This document shows, piece after piece, positions 1 through 8,210 of a stretch of 29,892 bases of DNA. The DNA is from Deltaproteobacteria bacterium (GTDB taxonomy: Bacteria; Desulfobacterota; Deferrimicrobia; Deferrimicrobiales; Deferrimicrobiaceae), in assembly GCA_025357175.1 (NCBI GenBank), contig JANXPS010000004.1, positions 1 to 29,892 of the forward strand, written 5' to 3'. Both the position numbers and the translations under genes were made by a program. The notes under the pieces were generated by a model. The model worked only from the letters and a program-made list of their open reading frames with translations. It was not told where the DNA came from and did no database searches. Numbering within the stretch: position 1 is the stretch's first letter; the number at the start of each line of letters is the position of its first letter.

Positions 1-724
1 TCTGCTGGTTGGTCCAGTAGAAGGTCGAAGACCCCGCGCCCGGGTTCGGCATGTCGGGGACGTTGTGCTGGGTGACGCCGGTCTTGTAGATCGAGGTTTC
101 GGCGGCGGGCGTGATCCACTGGTGCGGGGTGCCGTCGCTGATCCACGGCGTATTGCCGCCATGGAGATGGAGGGTGGCGCGGTTCTGCGTGTAAAGGGTC
201 GTGTTGTCGATGGGACCGAGACCCGCCCCCATGTAGGTGTTGTCGACCGGGATGAACAGGTCGCCCGCCGTGCCCGCGGGAAGGTAGTTGGTGAACTTCA
301 CGCGCACCGGCTTGTTTTTCGTCGCGATGATCAGGGGACCGAGATAGTGGGCGGGGGCCCCGCCCGCCGCGGGCGACAGGTCGATGTAGCCCCGCAATTT
401 GGTCGCCTTGGGCAAGTCGGAGTGCATCCGCTCGGTGTAGTCGACGAGACCGATTTCGTAGTAGTCGGCGTTGTCGTTCGCCACCGGGTTGGTCATCTTG
501 TTGGCAATCGGGATGTATTGCCCGAGATTGTTCGCGCCGGTAGGTCCAAGACCCGGCAGCGAGTCGACGAACTTCCGGAGGGGAACCCCGGAAGTCCCGC
601 CAGCCGGACTATTGGCGTAATAGGTCCCGCCGCCCGGACCGGCCTGTACGGGGTTGGCTCCCAAGGTAAGGGCAACAAGCGCCAATACCAGCAGCATCAC
701 GAATTGCATTCTTTGTCTGCCCAT
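1..724 (-). CDS. Secreted multicopper oxidase, N-terminal part (cut by window edge)
   Basis: About 241 residues are visible; the gene continues beyond position 1. The start is the ATG at 722-724, preceded five bases away by a perfect AGGAGG. Residues 1 to about 28 form a signal peptide: a basic start (MGRQR), a long hydrophobic core and a VQA cleavage site before GPGG, so the protein is exported. Further in, the stretch RATLHLHGGNTPW carries the HxH copper-ligand pair of the first cupredoxin domain of multicopper oxidases. It is followed by SDGTPHQWITPA and NVPDMP, which I recognise from large bacterial multicopper oxidases. These enzymes oxidise metals or phenolic substrates with reduction of O2; the actual substrate cannot be told here. 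It lies downstream of the polysaccharide operon on the same strand, separated by a terminator, so it is probably its own transcription unit. Confidence 0.8.
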   Translation of the reverse strand, partial: MGRQRMQFVMLLVLALVALTLGANPVQAGPGGGTYYANSPAGGTSGVPLRKFVDSLPGLGPTGANNLGQYIPIANKMTNPVANDNADYYEIGLVDYTERMHSDLPKATKLRGYIDLSPAAGGAPAHYLGPLIIATKNKPVRVKFTNYLPAGTAGDLFIPVDNTYMGAGLGPIDNTTLYTQNRATLHLHGGNTPWISDGTPHQWITPAAETSIYKTGVTQHNVPDMPNPGAGSSTFYWTNQQ

Positions 725-729
725 CAATG

Positions 730-735
730 CCTCCT
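730..735 (-). promoter_or_regulatory. Ribosome binding site of the multicopper oxidase
   Basis: Reading the minus strand, a perfect AGGAGG lies five bases before the ATG at 724. It fixes the start of the oxidase gene, for which no other well-placed start is visible. Confidence 0.8.
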
Positions 736-1039
736 TTGACCTCGACTGCATGTCAAAATACTCTCCGCCGCGTAAAAAGAACCCAAATCACAACCTTAGG
801 TGAGGGAATCTGCATCAATTATCATGCCACGCAGGAATCAACCTGCAATCAGGCATCTCCCATCGAATATCCCGTTTCCAAAACGTTTTCTGCCTTCGCA
901 GAATTAGTTAAAAAAACATTGTTTATTGCTACGCCAACAACACGGAATTTCTGAGAAAAAATTTTCCGTTTTCCCCCATACGGACCCCATATCGGTCATC
1001 ACAAATGGGTGTCGAAGCCCCCGTAAAACAGCAATATGC

Positions 1040-1071
1040 AAAAAGGTTAGCACACCTTTCGGCTCGCTAAC
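1040..1071 (-). terminator. Rho-independent terminator of the polysaccharide operon
   Basis: On the minus strand the sequence forms GTTAGC / GCTAAC as a 6-bp outer stem. An inner GCC/GGT stem closes a GAAA tetraloop, with a small imperfect step between the two stems. The hairpin is followed directly by CTTTTTG. It begins 12 bases after the stop codon of the last polysaccharide gene (1083), exactly where an operon terminator is expected. Confidence 0.75.
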
Positions 1072-1082
1072 AATAATAATTC

Positions 1083-2129
1083 TCATGGTGGTTCCGGAGT
1101 ATCATTGACACCCTTCCGCCTGCCGTAACGACCCACGGAAAAAGCGGTCCCGACCAGCAGCACCGCCAGAAGAGGAAGAAGCGCCACCCTGCCTGCCAGA
1201 CCGGCGCTCAGCAGAAAACAGGCCCCGGCCCCGCACGAAATCATGACCCCCGACAATTCCAAGCATGTCACGGAAGCGTGGGAATAACCATATGCCGTCA
1301 TCCGCTGGTACCAGTGCGTGCGGTGCGGCCGGTACCACTTTTCGCCACGCAGAGCCCTCCGAAGCAGCGTGCCCGTCGTGTCCAGGATGAAGTTGCAAAA
1401 CGGGAACACAAACAGGAGGAAGGGAATCTCCGTGCCGGCACCGGCAACCACCGACTGGATACCGTAAAACGCGCCGAGAAACGCGCTGCCGGCGTCCCCC
1501 ATGAATACGCGCGCCGGATGCCAGTTGAAGACGAGGAATCCTGCCGCCGCCGAGGCGATGAGAAGATTCGCCGCCGCCCAGGCCGGTTCCCCGTGGAGCG
1601 CGAAGACGCCGGAGAAAAAAATGGAGGCGAGCAGAGCCTCTCCTCCCGCCAACCCGTCGATCCCGTCCATGAAGTTGTACAGGTTGAGCATCCAGACGAC
1701 CCACAGGACGGATGCGGGAAACCACGCCCAGACAGGAACGGAAATCGATCCGATGCGAACCGCGAGGGACATCGGCACGACTAACGCCAGTACGGCCGCA
1801 GCACCGGTCAACTGGACGAAAAAACGGAACCGGGGGGAAAGATCGGACAGGTCGTCCCGGAAGCCGAGGAGAAACATGGAGACGGCAAACAGGAGGCATC
1901 CCGCAAGACCGATTCCGGGCCTCGAGCCGCCGGACTGACACGCCATCCAGACCGAGAAACAGGACAGCGCCGCGACCACCATCGGCGCCCCGCCCATCCG
2001 GGGCGTCGGCACGGAGTGAGAACTTCGCTCGTTGGGCACATCCATCATCCCGACCCGGTGCATCAGGCGAATGGAGAACCAGACTCCCGCGGCCGACAAA
2101 ACAGCGGACGCGAGTGCGATTGCGAACAT
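1083..2129 (-). CDS. Polyprenyl-phosphate sugar-1-phosphate transferase, WbpL/WecA (MraY) family
   Basis: About 348 residues, a polytopic membrane protein. Family enzymes move a HexNAc-1-phosphate from a UDP-sugar to undecaprenyl phosphate, the first membrane step of O-antigen or capsule synthesis. Visible motifs: VPNERSSH (31-38) and PRMGG (43-47) after the first membrane helix, DDLSD (92-96), NLYNFMDGIDGL (149-160), FMGDAGS (209-215) and HRTHWYQR (269-276). These are the Mg-binding aspartates and cytoplasmic loops of the family. The ATG at 2129 overlaps the preceding stop by one base (TGATG); GTG codons at 2150 and 2153 are alternative starts. It is the last gene of the operon and follows a WbpV/WreQ-like gene, the usual partner of WbpL/WreU enzymes. 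That suggests a 6-deoxy-HexNAc (QuiNAc- or FucNAc-type) primer, though the sugar is inferred. Confidence 0.9.
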   Translation of the reverse strand: MFAIALASAVLSAAGVWFSIRLMHRVGMMDVPNERSSHSVPTPRMGGAPMVVAALSCFSVWMACQSGGSRPGIGLAGCLLFAVSMFLLGFRDDLSDLSPRFRFFVQLTGAAAVLALVVPMSLAVRIGSISVPVWAWFPASVLWVVWMLNLYNFMDGIDGLAGGEALLASIFFSGVFALHGEPAWAAANLLIASAAAGFLVFNWHPARVFMGDAGSAFLGAFYGIQSVVAGAGTEIPFLLFVFPFCNFILDTTGTLLRRALRGEKWYRPHRTHWYQRMTAYGYSHASVTCLELSGVMISCGAGACFLLSAGLAGRVALLPLLAVLLVGTAFSVGRYGRRKGVNDTPEPP

Positions 2130-3043
2130 CAGGATGCCGATCGCCTGCACCACGCCACCGTCTTTGCGATGCCCTCCTCGAAGGAAACGGGGGGCATGTA
2201 TCCGATCTCCCGTTCCGCCTTTGCGCAACTCACGCGGAATGAAGCTGTCACCGTCCGGAAATTTTGCGAAAGCCGCCCAAGCAATCGGACCGCGGTGGCA
2301 GGAACATGAACGAGCCTCGGTGATCTGCCGAGTTCGCGACAAATCGCAGCATACACATCCGCCGTCGGATGATCCTCCGCATCTTTCAGGATATAAGTTG
2401 AAACCGGTTCCGCCGGTGGCCGCTCCAGCGAAGCCATGATTCCGGAAGCCAGGTTGCCCACGTAGACCATGCTGCGGAGGTTGCCCGGCGAAAAAAACGG
2501 AAACGGCCACCCTCGCTCCGCCCAGCGGACCATCCGGGGCAGATTCCCGCGATTACCGGGCCCGTACGTCATCGGCAAACGCAGAATCACCGCCCGCATG
2601 CCGCTCTTTCCGGCCTCCTGCATGACGACCTCTTCCGACTCCAGCTTGCTGATCCCGTAAGAAGTCTTCGGTGCACAGGGTGAATTCTCGTCCAGCACCG
2701 CCTCGCTTTCCTCGCCCATGGCTTTCACGGAACTCATGTGGACGAAGAGTCGAGCCCCGGCGCGGACGGCCTCGCGGACGACGTTTCGCGTTCCCTCGAC
2801 GTTGACGCGGCGATAGGCCGCAAGCGGGTCTGCCTCGTTTTCCTTCAGGACATGGTTTCGCGCGGCAAGATGGATCACCGCCCCGCACCCGCTGAAAGCC
2901 GCTGGCATCCCCTCGCCGGTCACGACATCGATTACGGGCGCACCCTCCGATCCGGGGGCAGACATGATGTGCCCTGCCGCGACCAGCGATGGAACGAGAT
3001 GCGAACCGATGAACCCGGTTGCACCGGTGACGGCAATCCTCAC
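2129..3043 (-). CDS. NAD-dependent epimerase/reductase, WbpV/WreQ-like
   Basis: About 304 residues, extended short-chain dehydrogenase fold. The Rossmann motif TGATGFIGSHL is at residues 6-16, the SSVKAMGE segment (104-111) carries the catalytic serine, and Y129xxxK133 (YGISK) is the catalytic pair. The SSVKxxGE variant and the later YGPGNRGNLPRM and NLRSMVYVGNL segments recall the WbpV/WreQ group. Members act as UDP-HexNAc C4 epimerases or reduce UDP-4-keto-6-deoxy-GlcNAc. The start is a GTG at 3043 in a GTGA overlap of four bases with the preceding glycosyltransferase; this places the Rossmann motif at the N-terminus as expected. The next gene is the WbpL-like transferase. If it is a 4-reductase, the matching 4,6-dehydratase (WbpM/WreV type) is not in this window. 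Confidence 0.8.
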   Translation of the reverse strand: MRIAVTGATGFIGSHLVPSLVAAGHIMSAPGSEGAPVIDVVTGEGMPAAFSGCGAVIHLAARNHVLKENEADPLAAYRRVNVEGTRNVVREAVRAGARLFVHMSSVKAMGEESEAVLDENSPCAPKTSYGISKLESEEVVMQEAGKSGMRAVILRLPMTYGPGNRGNLPRMVRWAERGWPFPFFSPGNLRSMVYVGNLASGIMASLERPPAEPVSTYILKDAEDHPTADVYAAICRELGRSPRLVHVPATAVRLLGRLSQNFRTVTASFRVSCAKAEREIGYMPPVSFEEGIAKTVAWCRRSAS

Positions 3044-4248
3044 GCCTTGCCCGCCAGCAACCGGCGGTATGCAGCCAATCCGTTTTCCGCAGAATATCTT
3101 TCCACCAATGCCTCCCGGGCCATGGAACCCATCCTGGCCCGGCCTTCGGCATCCCGGCAAAGTTCCACGATCCGATTTCGAAGCCCCTCCCTGTCTCCCG
3201 GAGGAACGACGTATCCGATCCGCTCCCGCACGACCATGCGGGCAACCTCCCCGGTCTCCGATCCCTGGTACAGGATTGGCCGACCCGCGGCCATGATCCC
3301 GTATGCCTTGCTCGGTACGACAAGACCCTCGAACGCGGGACGCAGGGAGACGTAGTGAACGTCACCCGTGGAGAGACTCTCCGACAGGGAGGAATCGTCC
3401 TGGTACGGACGCAGCAACACGTTGGAAATGCCGCGTGCCCTGACGGTCCGCTCGACCTCCTGGAACCGCTTCCCGCCCCCGATGAATAGAAAGCGGAAGC
3501 GATCATCCCCGGATAGCGAGTCCGCCACGTCCAGTATTTCGTCGAAGCTGTGCGAAACGCCCAGATTGCCCGAATAGGCCACCACGAACTTCCCTTCCAG
3601 TCCCCAGACCTTCCTGAGCCGGTTGTTGCGCGGGTCGACGGGAACGATTCCGGACGGGTCGGCCCAGTTCCTGATGACGATGACCTTCTCCGGATCGGCG
3701 CCCGCCTTCACGGCCGCCTCCCGCATGTCTTCGCCGAGAACGACCACCACGTCCGCCGACGCAAGGGTGAACCGGGTGACACGACGCAGCAGCCGGGCCA
3801 CTGCGGACCCTTCGAGGATCATCCCTGCGCGGACGGCCACTTCCGGGTACAGATCCATCAGGACATGGACGAATCGCTCTCCCTTGAGCCGCTTCAGCAT
3901 TACTCCGACGATCGAAAGAAACGGCGGATTCGTCAGCAGGACGACCGTATCGGCACGCTTCGAAAAGAGCGCTGACGCCGTCCCGAGGATGCAAAAGGAA
4001 GTCATGTCGAGAAAACGCCCCAGTAGCGTTCCTCGCCCGAAGGATGGCCCCCAACTGCGGCAAATATCGACTCCGGCGACCTTTTCCCGGGGCTGAAGGC
4101 GACCGGGTTGAGATCGGTCGTATTTGTTCCGACTGCAAACGACACGAACGTCCGCTCCACAAGCCGCGAGATCGAACGCGACTTTGCTGATCACCCTTGA
4201 AACGGACGATTGGTCGGGATGGAAATACTGGTGGACGAATCGAATCAT
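3040..4248 (-). CDS. Glycosyltransferase family 4, WbuB-like
   Basis: 402 residues, close to the usual size of WbuB-like GT4 enzymes. The N-terminus MIRFVHQYFHPDQSSVSRV is typical of this group, and LLTNPPFLSIVGVM is the characteristic middle segment. The C-terminal nucleotide-binding half has FVVAYSGNLGVSHSF and EGLVVPSKAYGIMAAGRPIL. The EGxxxPSK form replaces the usual Ex7E and fits WbuB relatives, which transfer amino sugars such as FucNAc. GT-B fold, retaining mechanism, acting at the inner face of the inner membrane. The ATG at 4248 overlaps the preceding stop by one base, and its own stop overlaps the next gene, so translation is probably coupled on both sides. Its place beside the WbpL and WbpV-like genes suggests it adds an early sugar of the repeat unit (inference). 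Confidence 0.88.
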   Translation of the reverse strand: MIRFVHQYFHPDQSSVSRVISKVAFDLAACGADVRVVCSRNKYDRSQPGRLQPREKVAGVDICRSWGPSFGRGTLLGRFLDMTSFCILGTASALFSKRADTVVLLTNPPFLSIVGVMLKRLKGERFVHVLMDLYPEVAVRAGMILEGSAVARLLRRVTRFTLASADVVVVLGEDMREAAVKAGADPEKVIVIRNWADPSGIVPVDPRNNRLRKVWGLEGKFVVAYSGNLGVSHSFDEILDVADSLSGDDRFRFLFIGGGKRFQEVERTVRARGISNVLLRPYQDDSSLSESLSTGDVHYVSLRPAFEGLVVPSKAYGIMAAGRPILYQGSETGEVARMVVRERIGYVVPPGDREGLRNRIVELCRDAEGRARMGSMAREALVERYSAENGLAAYRRLLAGKA

Positions 4249-5447
4249 CAGCCGGCTTGATCCCTTGTCCGACCAACCGTTTTTCGGGGAATGCCTCTAT
4301 TCTCCGTTACCGCCGCGGTCGCCAACGATTCCAACTGTTCCTTGAACCTGCCCGGGCTCAACTGTTGTTGCACCCATCGCCGACCGCGGCCCCCCATCTC
4401 TTTCAGATCGGACAGAGATGCCCCCGCAAACTCTTTGATCCCGGCAACGGCCGCCGTCGCTCCTTCTTCATCCAGAAACCATCCGCATCTCTCCGGTTTC
4501 AATTCCTCGGAAAGATCATTGCCGGGCGACAGGATGACCGGCAAGCCGCAAGCAAGAGCCTCGGCGACGGTATATCCGAAATTCTCCTTTGCGGAAAGGG
4601 AAACGTACCCATCTGCCGCCATGTAATAGGAAAACTTTTCATTTCCATAAACCGGACCGACCATATGCACATTGGCGATCTCGTGCTCCCGGGCATATCT
4701 TGCACAGCCTTCGCCGGTGATCGTTTCATCCGGACCCACCATCAACAAGTGCAGATCCGGGCGGCCCGCCTGTCCAAATGCCCGAATCGTTTCCAACGGC
4801 CGCTTGCTCTCGTGCAACCGTCCCACGTAGAGCAAGACGCGATCCGTGCCGGAAATTCCGTGAAGCTCACGGACAAGGGAACGGGCTTCGGCTCTTTTCG
4901 CCGGGGAGGTATCACCAACCGCCACAGGCCAATGGACAACCACCGCGTTCATCTCGGGAAACCGGCTCAAGGCTTTTTGTCTTTCGGTTTCGGTCGCAAA
5001 AATAACGTATGCAGCCCTTCGCAAAATGCTTTTGCCCACAAGTTGCATCCAGAGCCATTTCCGCCCGGATCGATAAGTCGAGACAAATGGGTCCAGGATT
5101 CCGTGAGGCACAACCCAATAAGGGATCTTCTTCCGTCGCGCAATTTTTATGGCCCACTGGACATGATGGCGGTACAGCATGTGACACACGATCAGATCCG
5201 ATTCGGAGATCAGGTTTCCCGCCGTTTTCAACGCGCCCGGGAACGCCAGGGCATATTTCTTTCCCAGGAAACCGGATACTGTCGGAACCGCAAGGATCCT
5301 GTCCCCTTCCATCATCTCGAGCGGAGACGCCTGGGAAACGAACGTAACGATATTGCCGCCGCCCAGTGCCTGGTTAAAGTTGGTAATCGAGGTCGTGGTT
5401 CCACCGCTGGAAGGCGCGTAATCCAGACAGACCTGTGTCACACGCAT
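4248..5447 (-). CDS. Glycosyltransferase family 4
   Basis: 399 residues, GT-B fold. The N-terminal half starts MRVTQVCLDYAPSSGG, the usual glycine-rich acceptor loop, and WVVPHGILDPF is a conserved mid segment. The C-terminal half has VLLYVGRLHESKRP and the Ex7E motif in KENFGYTVAEALACGLPVI, the donor-binding signature of retaining GT4 enzymes. Start ATG at 5447, with CAGGG about eight bases upstream; the stop overlaps the next glycosyltransferase start by one base. Donor and acceptor cannot be predicted from sequence. The C-terminal tail after about residue 375 is basic and hydrophilic and might be involved in membrane association. Confidence 0.88.
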   Translation of the reverse strand: MRVTQVCLDYAPSSGGTTTSITNFNQALGGGNIVTFVSQASPLEMMEGDRILAVPTVSGFLGKKYALAFPGALKTAGNLISESDLIVCHMLYRHHVQWAIKIARRKKIPYWVVPHGILDPFVSTYRSGRKWLWMQLVGKSILRRAAYVIFATETERQKALSRFPEMNAVVVHWPVAVGDTSPAKRAEARSLVRELHGISGTDRVLLYVGRLHESKRPLETIRAFGQAGRPDLHLLMVGPDETITGEGCARYAREHEIANVHMVGPVYGNEKFSYYMAADGYVSLSAKENFGYTVAEALACGLPVILSPGNDLSEELKPERCGWFLDEEGATAAVAGIKEFAGASLSDLKEMGGRGRRWVQQQLSPGRFKEQLESLATAAVTENRGIPRKTVGRTRDQAG

Positions 5448-5460
5448 GGGAACACCCTGC

Positions 5461-6285
5461 TTACCTGACCGCGTGAATCAAATGCTGAGCCTGCACGTCG
5501 TCGTATTGTTCAGGGCACAGCTCCTTCATGGGTTGAATCACAACCGATGTGTAACCGGCCGACTCAAACATTTTCCTTACGTCTTCCCCGTCCCGCTTGA
5601 AGCAGTTAAGCCCATACTTCCACTTCAGGCGACCTCTCAAAGATATATCCCGCCTCCATTCTTTCTCTATTTTCCATTTTTCTTCATCTATTACTATATG
5701 AACAATCAGCTTGCCCCCTTCTTTTAGCTTTCCGTGCATGGCAACTAAAATGTCTTTTAATACCGAATCAGTAACATGCTGAACAACAGCAAATGAATAC
5801 ACTAGATCTAATGAACCGCCCTCTATCTCACTCAATTGCGTTGTATGAAGATAGGTCGTATTTGAAGATCCATTAATTATCCTGGCGCATTCCAATACCC
5901 CTTTCGACAGATCGACCCCATAGACCTTGCGAACATGTCTCGACACGCTCTTCGCAAGAAAACCGGGACCGCAGCCGTAATCCAACACGGCCTGAGTGTC
6001 GTTCAAGTAAGGCAACAACACCTGTGCGCAAAGTTTCTCCCTGGAGGAACTGTTCCGCTCGAACTCCTTCTCAATGAATTCAGCGTGGGACAAGGACAGA
6101 TGCTCCGGGGTGTTCTGACGGAAGAAGTAGTGCGGGCTCAAACTCAACACGGTCAGCGCCAGCTGCCTCTTGTATTTTTCGGGAGCCATCCTCAGAATAC
6201 TTTCAACCCACCTGGCCCCGATAAACGACTGACGCTCTTTTCCAAGGGTCAGGATATGTACGATGACGTTCAGGCCTTTCAGCAT
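5461..6285 (-). CDS. Class I SAM-dependent methyltransferase
   Basis: 274 residues. The SAM-binding motif I VLDYGCGPG is at residues 100-108, followed by YGVDLSKGVLECA (the acidic end of strand 2) and a VYSFAVVQHV segment in place of motif II. An N-terminal extension of about 95 residues precedes the methyltransferase fold and may define the acceptor. It probably O- or N-methylates a sugar of the glycan or its precursor, judged only from context. ATG at 6285 with AGGGG just upstream; it overlaps the previous gene by seven bases. The coding sequence is more AT-rich than the neighbouring glycosyltransferases (24 G+C in the 60 bases 5701-5760), which suggests separate acquisition. Confidence 0.8.
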   Translation of the reverse strand: MLKGLNVIVHILTLGKERQSFIGARWVESILRMAPEKYKRQLALTVLSLSPHYFFRQNTPEHLSLSHAEFIEKEFERNSSSREKLCAQVLLPYLNDTQAVLDYGCGPGFLAKSVSRHVRKVYGVDLSKGVLECARIINGSSNTTYLHTTQLSEIEGGSLDLVYSFAVVQHVTDSVLKDILVAMHGKLKEGGKLIVHIVIDEEKWKIEKEWRRDISLRGRLKWKYGLNCFKRDGEDVRKMFESAGYTSVVIQPMKELCPEQYDDVQAQHLIHAVR

Positions 6286-7487
6286 GGGTCCCCTTTCTGA
6301 TTACAGGAAAACACGGCTTTCCGGATTCCTTCTGCCGCTTCGGCAACGCTGTAACTTGAGATTGTCGCCCTGCAATGCGCGGCCATCGCCTCCCTGCGTG
6401 CCGGGTCTGTTTCGATGAACCGCAGCATAAGCGCTTTCAGCCGTTCCGCATCCCCAACAGGGAAGACGTACCCCGTTTCGCCCTCCCGGACAAGATCTGG
6501 GTGGCAACCCACCCGATCACTGACAATCGCCGGCAACCCGAATTGCATCGCCTCGTTGACAACCAACCCCCACGTCTCTCCAAAATTCGAAGGCAAGAGG
6601 AGGCAATCCGCAGCGGCATAGTTTTCTCCAAGGCAGCTCTGATTGACAAACCCGACAAAAACGGACCGGGCCCCCAACAATTCCCGGCATGCCGCCTCGA
6701 ACTCCGGTCGAAGCACACCGTCTCCGACAACGATCAGCCCCATTTTATCGCGGTCCGATTTCTGCATCGCCTGCAGGGCACGGGCAATCGTCATTGGTCC
6801 CTTTTTGTCGATCAACTTGCCGGAAAAAAGGAAAACCGTGTGGGAAGAGGAAAATCCCATGGATTGCCGGAGAGCATTCCGTTGCCGGGCATAAAGGCGA
6901 ATCTGTTCCTGGAACAGGGCGGTGTCTACGCAATATGGCGACCAACCGATGCGGCCATCGGTTACGCCATGCGCCAGGTAATGCTCACGGGCGTATCGAC
7001 CGATCGCCAGGAATTTCGAACAGCTTCCGTAAACCAGTTCCAGAAACGCATTGCGAAACACCCGCTTCAGGAAACCCCGGCGCAATGCCACGTCGGTTGT
7101 TTCCGCCCGTATGAGAATCGGTATTTTAAGGCGCTTCAGGACAAGAATCGTTTCCCACCAGAAGAAGGGGAAGTAGGCGGTGATGAGCACGCAGTCAGGC
7201 TTGAACTCCGAGAGATGCCGATGAAGTCCTTCCGGCCTCAAGGAGAAAAATCCGCCGGAGTTCCTGACCCGCTGGTCGGTCGAAAGAAAGGTATGGGCGT
7301 ACCCTTCCGTGAGGGGAACATCCCATTTGAACGCGACCCCGAACTCTTGGTCCATATAGCCCCTCACACTGAAGTCGGAGGCATAATAGACATGAACGTC
7401 CAAACCTTCGACCCCGGCCAGGGCTCGCCAGATCGGGACCTGGTACTGGACCGGATGGGTGGCGATGATCGCCAGACGTTTACCCAC
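6279..7487 (-). CDS. Glycosyltransferase family 4
   Basis: 402 residues, GT-B fold. The N-terminus MGKRLAIIATHPVQYQVPIW is characteristic of a GT4 subgroup found in O-antigen and capsule loci. The C-terminal half has VFLFSGKLIDKKGP and the donor motif NFGETWGLVVNEAMQFGLP, with Ex7E. The only well-placed start is a GTG at 7487. A weak GAGAG lies about nine bases upstream, and the conserved N-terminal strand begins at once, so the start is likely right. The stop overlaps the following methyltransferase by seven bases. Role: addition of one sugar to the lipid-linked repeat; the sugar is unknown. Confidence 0.87.
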   Translation of the reverse strand: MGKRLAIIATHPVQYQVPIWRALAGVEGLDVHVYYASDFSVRGYMDQEFGVAFKWDVPLTEGYAHTFLSTDQRVRNSGGFFSLRPEGLHRHLSEFKPDCVLITAYFPFFWWETILVLKRLKIPILIRAETTDVALRRGFLKRVFRNAFLELVYGSCSKFLAIGRYAREHYLAHGVTDGRIGWSPYCVDTALFQEQIRLYARQRNALRQSMGFSSSHTVFLFSGKLIDKKGPMTIARALQAMQKSDRDKMGLIVVGDGVLRPEFEAACRELLGARSVFVGFVNQSCLGENYAAADCLLLPSNFGETWGLVVNEAMQFGLPAIVSDRVGCHPDLVREGETGYVFPVGDAERLKALMLRFIETDPARREAMAAHCRATISSYSVAEAAEGIRKAVFSCNQKGDPC

Positions 7488-7508
7488 GAGGAGATTCTCT
7501 CGCCACGA

Positions 7509-8180
7509 TCAAACCTTGAAAACGGAACCGATGCTGCAATTCGTATAAACGTGGTTGCGTCCGTAAGTATCGAAGATTCGATGCACCACTCTGGAAATCC
7601 AATACCTGAACCGATCTCCGGACTTCCCGGCGGTCATGAAGTTTGGAAGACAATACTGACCTCCTTCCTGCAACGCGTCGACCGGGAGAACTCCGAAAGA
7701 TGAGAGGAAGCAGAACGTCTCCCTGGACAGGGAAATATTGTTTCTTGATCCGAATTCCTCAAACCAGTCTGGAAGAAATCTCATGTAGTCTTTCGGGTAA
7801 TTGTGGATCCCCCATACGGATGGGACAACGACCACGAGGGTCCCGCCCGGCCGGACGCATCGGAGCGCGTTGCACAGCATCCCGTACGGGTCGAAGACGT
7901 GCTCGAGAACGTTGAACAGGGCAACCGTCTCGAACAACCCCGCATCCCACTGCGCAGCGAATTCTTCCCTCGGCAAGGAAAAATCCGACACGAAATCCAC
8001 GCCCGATCCGCGTGTGATGTCCGTCCCGGAGACGATCTCAAGGCCATCGCCCCTCGCAAGGTCGCACAGGTTCGGCATTTCCTCGCCCTGAACCCTGGCC
8101 GACCCGACCTCAAGAAACGGTGAACGGACCCACCCGCCTTTCATAAGGGACGAGAAGTAGAGTCGATCGATTTCAACCAT
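7509..8180 (-). CDS. SAM-dependent methyltransferase (Methyltransf_11-like)
   Basis: 223 residues. Motif I is atypical (FLEVGSARVQGEE, residues 22-34), but the rest fits a small class I methyltransferase: SGTDITRGSGVDFVSD, then FNVLEHVFDPYGM (89-101) with the LEH signature, and RPGGTLVVVVPSVW (110-123). ATG at 8180 has GAGGGGG about six bases upstream. It lies between the FkbM methyltransferase and a GT4, so a glycan substrate is likely. A change in the glycine-rich loop could mean altered cofactor binding, or just family divergence; activity is uncertain. Confidence 0.7.
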   Translation of the reverse strand: MVEIDRLYFSSLMKGGWVRSPFLEVGSARVQGEEMPNLCDLARGDGLEIVSGTDITRGSGVDFVSDFSLPREEFAAQWDAGLFETVALFNVLEHVFDPYGMLCNALRCVRPGGTLVVVVPSVWGIHNYPKDYMRFLPDWFEEFGSRNNISLSRETFCFLSSFGVLPVDALQEGGQYCLPNFMTAGKSGDRFRYWISRVVHRIFDTYGRNHVYTNCSIGSVFKV

Positions 8181-8210
8181 TAAAGCCCCCTCGTCGCCTC
8201 AGCCCCGGCG

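Larger units (their letters stand above)
725..1082. other. Intergenic region: operon terminator plus multicopper oxidase leader
   Basis: This 358-base stretch has no convincing gene and is clearly more AT-rich than most of the window. On the minus strand it first holds a terminator (1040-1071) just after the last polysaccharide gene. It then contains a leader with several small inverted repeats, for example a 6-bp stem with a 4-base loop at 888-903 and the palindrome AAAACGTTTT at 880-889. It ends with the AGGAGG at 730-735. The promoter of the oxidase gene should lie here. I could not find a convincing sigma-70 pair; a near match to a sigma-54 promoter at 814-829 lacks the key C of the -12 element. 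Confidence 0.6.

Noticed and set aside
65..739. Long plus-strand open frame opposite the left-end gene
   Set aside because: Its protein is arginine- and valine-rich with no recognisable motif. The minus strand of the same region encodes a signal peptide and the copper-binding HLHGG segment of a multicopper oxidase with a perfect ribosome site.
814..829. Near match to a sigma-54 promoter upstream of the multicopper oxidase (minus strand TGGCATG-N4-TTGAT)
   Set aside because: The -24 half is good, but the nearly invariant C of the -12 GC is replaced by A. I do not call it without conservation or expression data.
4197..5468. 423-residue plus-strand open frame opposite a glycosyltransferase
   Set aside because: It is the antisense of the GT4 gene at 4248-5447, which has clear donor and acceptor motifs; the plus-strand product has no domain features.
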